DNA of 64,000 nucleotides from Diplosphaera chodatii. Its lineage: Eukaryota; Chlorophyta; Trebouxiophyceae; Prasiolales; Stichococcaceae. A program made the position numbers and the translations under genes. Position 1 is the stretch's first letter. Every line of letters starts with the position of its first letter. This document shows positions 60,427-64,000 of the stretch, piece by piece. Location of the stretch: NCBI GenBank assembly GCA_032358165.1, contig JAALGY010000057.1:2728001-2792000 (forward strand), given 5' to 3'. The notes under the pieces are model-generated. The model saw only the letters and a program-made list of their open reading frames with translations, searched no databases and had not been told where the DNA came from.

Positions 60427-63066
60427 TCACGAGCCGAACAGAACGTCTACGATCTTCTGGCTCATCGCCTGCGTGATGTTTGTGCCACCTGCAAACATCT
60501 GTGACACAACCGAGCACCGCATCAGACCAACCACCACCCCCCGACTACATTCAGGGTCAGCAAGCTGACCCGCTGCATACCTGCACATCTGCAGCACTGA
60601 GGTCACATCACTTGCACTGTAGGGGTGGTACACGGCCTACTGCCTGCAGTAAAGCTGCTGTCAAGCTGCTGGCAAGCATGTCTCAGGGCCTGCCTCGATG
60701 CCCTCCAGTAGGCACAGCGGCGAGGCCTGGGGTGCGGCTGGGTGCTGCTGGCTTGGCGGCACTGGAAGCCGCCGGACGGCGCGGGCGTGCCGCTGAAAAC
60801 CAGTAACTTAGGCCGACACACGCACAGCTGCGACACGATGCAACTGAGCACTGCCCCGCATCCCACTTGGTTGCTTGGGAAGTCTGCCCGCCTCGCACCC
60901 CAGGCTGCTGGCCGGCTCATCGCCAGCAGCAGGCCTGGCTGCACAGCAACAACAACGCCAGCTGATGTCACCATTGATTCGTCGTGGCTGAAGCAAGGGA
61001 CAACAATTGTGACATCGATGGTGGTCTATAGCATGTGCCTTGCCATGCACACTCAGTGGCAGTGGTGCCGAGGGAGCAGGGACGGGCAATGCATGCTGCA
61101 CCTCGAAATGCCAGCGGAGAGCTCATGGCACTGTCCACCTACAGCAGCACTGCTTGCTGCGGCGCGGGTGCCCCACACCAGCCGCCGCGCCCCACTGCCT
61201 GCTCCTGGCCCTGCAATTGCTGACTGGCTGCGGCGGCGGCTATTGTGCTTGCTCCTCTGCCAGCAGCGGCTGCTGCTCGCTGTCAAGGGTTTGCCCGGGT
61301 TGCGGCCGCAGCGCACACGTGGGTTACCTGTTGGCCGAGGCACCTCATGTGACCCCTGCGCCAGCAGGAGCTGCTGGGCGCTGCAGTTGCCATGCTGAAG
61401 TTGCTGCTGCTGCGCACCAGCATGCTGCCTGCGCCACGCCAACCAGCTCCGCCACAGCGTGCGACACACAGGCAGGCGCTGCGACGGCACAGGCGGTCCT
61501 GCACCCAAGTCGGGGCATGATGGCTTGGATGACATCACATCCCGCACTGGCTCCCACTGGGCGGTGCAGCCTGCCACAACTTATCTGCTGTGGGTACCCA
61601 CAACATGCCAGCAGCGCGCTCTGCTGCTGTGGCGATCAAGGGACGCAGGTGCAAGCAGTGTTCCGGCACCTGGCATGCAGGTGGTCTGGCTGGTGCGCAC
61701 TGCAGCGCTGGGACGGCGGCCCGCCTGACAGCCTCGGGGCCCAGCACCGGGCTGGTGCCACATCGGCAGGCCCGCTGCAACAGTTGCGCAAAGCAGCTGC
61801 GCCCTCTCCTGCGCCCGCAGCCGGTCACCACGTTTCACATGCTGTAACAAACATGCCCCAGTCCTGAACAGCGTAGCAGCCCTGAGGACCGCTGATCTGG
61901 TGCCGCTTCACTGAGTCGTGTGCCGACAGTACCCCTGCGCAGCTTGCCACGACACACCTTGGCAGAGCTGAGGGTTCGGTGCCTCGGCAGGAGGCTGTGC
62001 TGGCAGCGCAGGCCTATCTTCCAGCCACCTGCAGCCCTGCTGGCGCCAGGTCGGCATCGCAGGCAACGGCGGCACGGCGTCAACATCGTGCGAGGACTCG
62101 TCGCCAGACCTACAGGCTTCAGCACCTGCTGCAGTGTTTCGAAGGGTTTACACCTGGCATCTGCCATCGCAGCGGCCACCTACAGGACAGCCAGCAGCCC
62201 ATGAGTCGCCGTGGGCTCCTATAGGCCGCTGAGTTTCACGTCAGCATCACTCTAACGCATTCACCCTGATGACTCTGGTCACGTCCGCGGATGCTTGGGT
62301 GCCAAGCATAGACTGGTACTTGACGGCTGAGACGTGGCCACGTGCTCCTCTCCAGAGCCATCAAAATGATGGACATGGTGCTGTTGCAGTAGGGTGTCCC
62401 ACAGCGGCGGGCCCCTCACGGCCAGGTCGGCCCCCACCGCCCCCCGCCTGCAGCATCTCGCCCCACATAGCTCACCAGCAGCGGCGGTGGTTGCTGTCGG
62501 CTGCGCAGCAGGGTGCAAGGCAGCCGCTGAAGCTCAAGATACAGTCTATCGACGCGCGGCACTGCGCCTGCTGCAATGCCCCGCAAGAGCGGTGGCTACA
62601 CTCCGGCCCGCCACACAAGGACAGATGTGACATCCTGCTGTGCCGCTCACTCCAGCGTCTCCTGACCATGAGATTAGCATGTGATGGCATGCAGCCTGCA
62701 GAGACGATTCTCCAAAGGGGACAGTGCTCACCCCAGGCGTTGCGCAAGACTGGCGATGTGCTGCACCACGCCACCAGGCACATGCATCACCAACCCCGGC
62801 ACCGAGCCGCCCGCCTGCAGCCCACCGCCGCCCACATGTGGCCGTGCCTGCAGCACGTGGCACTTGGTTGCGTATCATGCAGCTCTCCTACTGATGCGCC
62901 GTGACACCATTCCCATCAAAACGGCATGCTGGCACGTCTGCATGTAAAGCATGACTGCTGCACGCTGGTGTAGTTGCTGCCAGACGCATGCGGGCTGTCA
63001 CCTGCACATCCATCACGATGCCGCTGATGACCACAGCCGGGGCTGTGGCGGCATGCCTAATACGGT
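60427..63066 (-). CDS. PfkB-family sugar/nucleoside kinase, incomplete model
   Basis: Three minus-strand exons join in phase near the right end: about 63066-63002 (HAATAPAVVISGIVMDVQ), 62814-62732 (AGGSVPGLVMHVPGGVVQHI and on to ASLAQRLG), 62500-62448 (RQQPPPLLVSYVGRDAAG, GC donor). Together they match the N-terminal part of PfkB kinases of the plant pseudouridine-kinase type, with the GG-x2-x-N/H-x-A block and VSYVGRDAAG for the usual VS-x-VG-x-D. A possible next piece is VAAAMADAR near 62180-62150. The left end, 60633-60427, is an open frame ending ITQAMSQKIVDVLFGS and could be the C-terminus. I could not place the catalytic GAGD block or join the middle, so the gene may be intact with short exons, or damaged. 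The 5' end is also unknown. Confidence 0.45.
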
Positions 63067-64000
63067 CGTGATTGACTGACGACAACTAACACCAAAGTCG
63101 GGTGCCATCCTCTACCAGCAGTGGAACACCCAATATATTATAGCAATATATTGGGGGGCAATATGGGCCTGGAACCAGCTGGTTATTGCAATAATTCGGA
63201 GGAAAAAATATATTGCCAATAATTCTCGGGTCAATACAGAAGTAGTTGACACGCAATATATTGGCAATGTCGCGGGCAATATCTGGCAGGCATCGCTCAC
63301 TGCAGATCTGACTACACCGTTGAGCAACCATACTGGCAGGGCGGCTTGCGATCCCATGCGATGTAGTGCTACTCGTTGGTATGATTCACTAATGCAACAG
63401 CTGAATCAGCGGCAGCCCGCCATCAAAGGTTGTGTGCAAGTGCTTTATGCATGCATGCGGCTGCCGACAGTTGTGAAGTTTTACGACGATGGCAGGATAC
63501 GCGCTGACATATGCAGCTTTGCAACTGGTCAAAGTTGATTCAATAGCCAGTGTAGGCTGCCGCGCATGGCGCCGCGCTTTGCGGCCGGTCTGATGCCCGT
63601 GCAGACAGGTGTGCCACACGCAAGATTTCGCCGCAAATGGCGGCAAGTGCAACCCGCAGCCCCGGCCTGACATGATGAGCAGCGAACGCCTGCACGGCTG
63701 CATCTTTAGCAGCTGCGACGCGCGTTAGTTTGTCTGATTGTAAGGCGCAGTAGCGGCAGTTGGCAGTTGGTCGCACATTTGTGAAGCGTAACGGACAAAG
63801 TGCTGATCGGCAGACCCTCCGGCTGGGAACCCCCATCAGCAACATTCCCAAGCCCATCGCAGCACAATATATTGGGGAGCTCTTCAGGCAGCATCATGAT
63901 TATTGATGCTGACAACAATATATTGCATTGCGTGCAAAATTTGATGCTGACTTTATTGACGCTGACATCAAATATATTGCATTGACTGCTAAATTATTGC
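63067..64000. repeat. AT-rich region with repeated CAATATATTG palindromes
   Basis: Perfect copies of the self-complementary 10-mer CAATATATTG are at 63144, 63254, 63865 and 63915, with near copies at about 63131, 63207 and 63970, embedded in TATTGCAATA-like and TTGCCAATAA-like inverted fragments. Between the two clusters (63540-63860) a minus-strand frame with AAAKDAAVQAFAAHHVRPGL looks protein-like, but I cannot assign it. Confidence 0.6.

Noticed and set aside
61040..61867. 275-codon plus-strand Cys/Ala-rich open frame
   Set aside because: No domain, no signal of splicing or promoter, and it overlaps the proposed minus-strand gene; GC-rich DNA readily gives such frames.

Overview
This window is nuclear DNA from a green alga (Chlorophyta, probably Trebouxiophyceae or a relative; the species is my inference). 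The signs are high GC outside a few AT-rich patches, genes cut into many short exons by GT-AG and some GC-AG introns of roughly 100-300 nt, UGUAA-type poly(A) signals behind several genes, and plant/algal protein types: DEX1, a FOLT-type carrier, thioredoxin x, a VIT iron transporter and a MAD3/BUBR1 lacking a kinase domain. I see no bacterial operons, CRISPR array, rRNA or intact mobile element. Exon models were built by hand from splice sites, reading phase and family similarity.

Layout. 0-14 kb: N-terminal part of tripeptidyl peptidase II (minus, runs off the left edge), a Lin0512-family protein (plus), a VIT-family iron transporter (minus) and a 19-exon DEX1 orthologue (minus). 14-25 kb, all minus: a tRNA-Thr(CGT), a mitochondrial/plastid folate-type carrier, and a large MAD3/BUBR1 spindle-checkpoint protein with an unusual repeat array. 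26-33 kb: cytosolic-type glucose-6-phosphate isomerase (plus), converging on a small heat-shock protein (minus). 34.5-37 kb: a kinase-like gene that appears to carry two tandem kinase-related modules, one degenerate. 38-46 kb: a 23-exon nardilysin-like M16 peptidase (plus). 46.7-50 kb: a predicted secreted Ala/Gly/Ser-rich protein built from symmetric phase-1 exons (minus). 50.5-60 kb: intronless thioredoxin x (minus), a small plastid membrane protein (plus), a 50-residue membrane micro-ORF (minus), a bZIP factor (plus) and a type II membrane glycosyltransferase-like protein (plus). 60.4-63 kb: an incompletely resolved PfkB-type kinase (minus). 63-64 kb: an AT-rich stretch with repeated CAATATATTG palindromes.

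The genes are unrelated housekeeping and regulatory functions; I see no multi-gene pathway cluster. The most notable feature of the window is structural: at four places in three genes, an exon end together with its splice site has been tandemly copied into the neighbouring intron with an offset of about 102-109 bp. Other recent tandem duplication is visible in the secreted protein, in the MAD3 C-terminal half, and in several introns.
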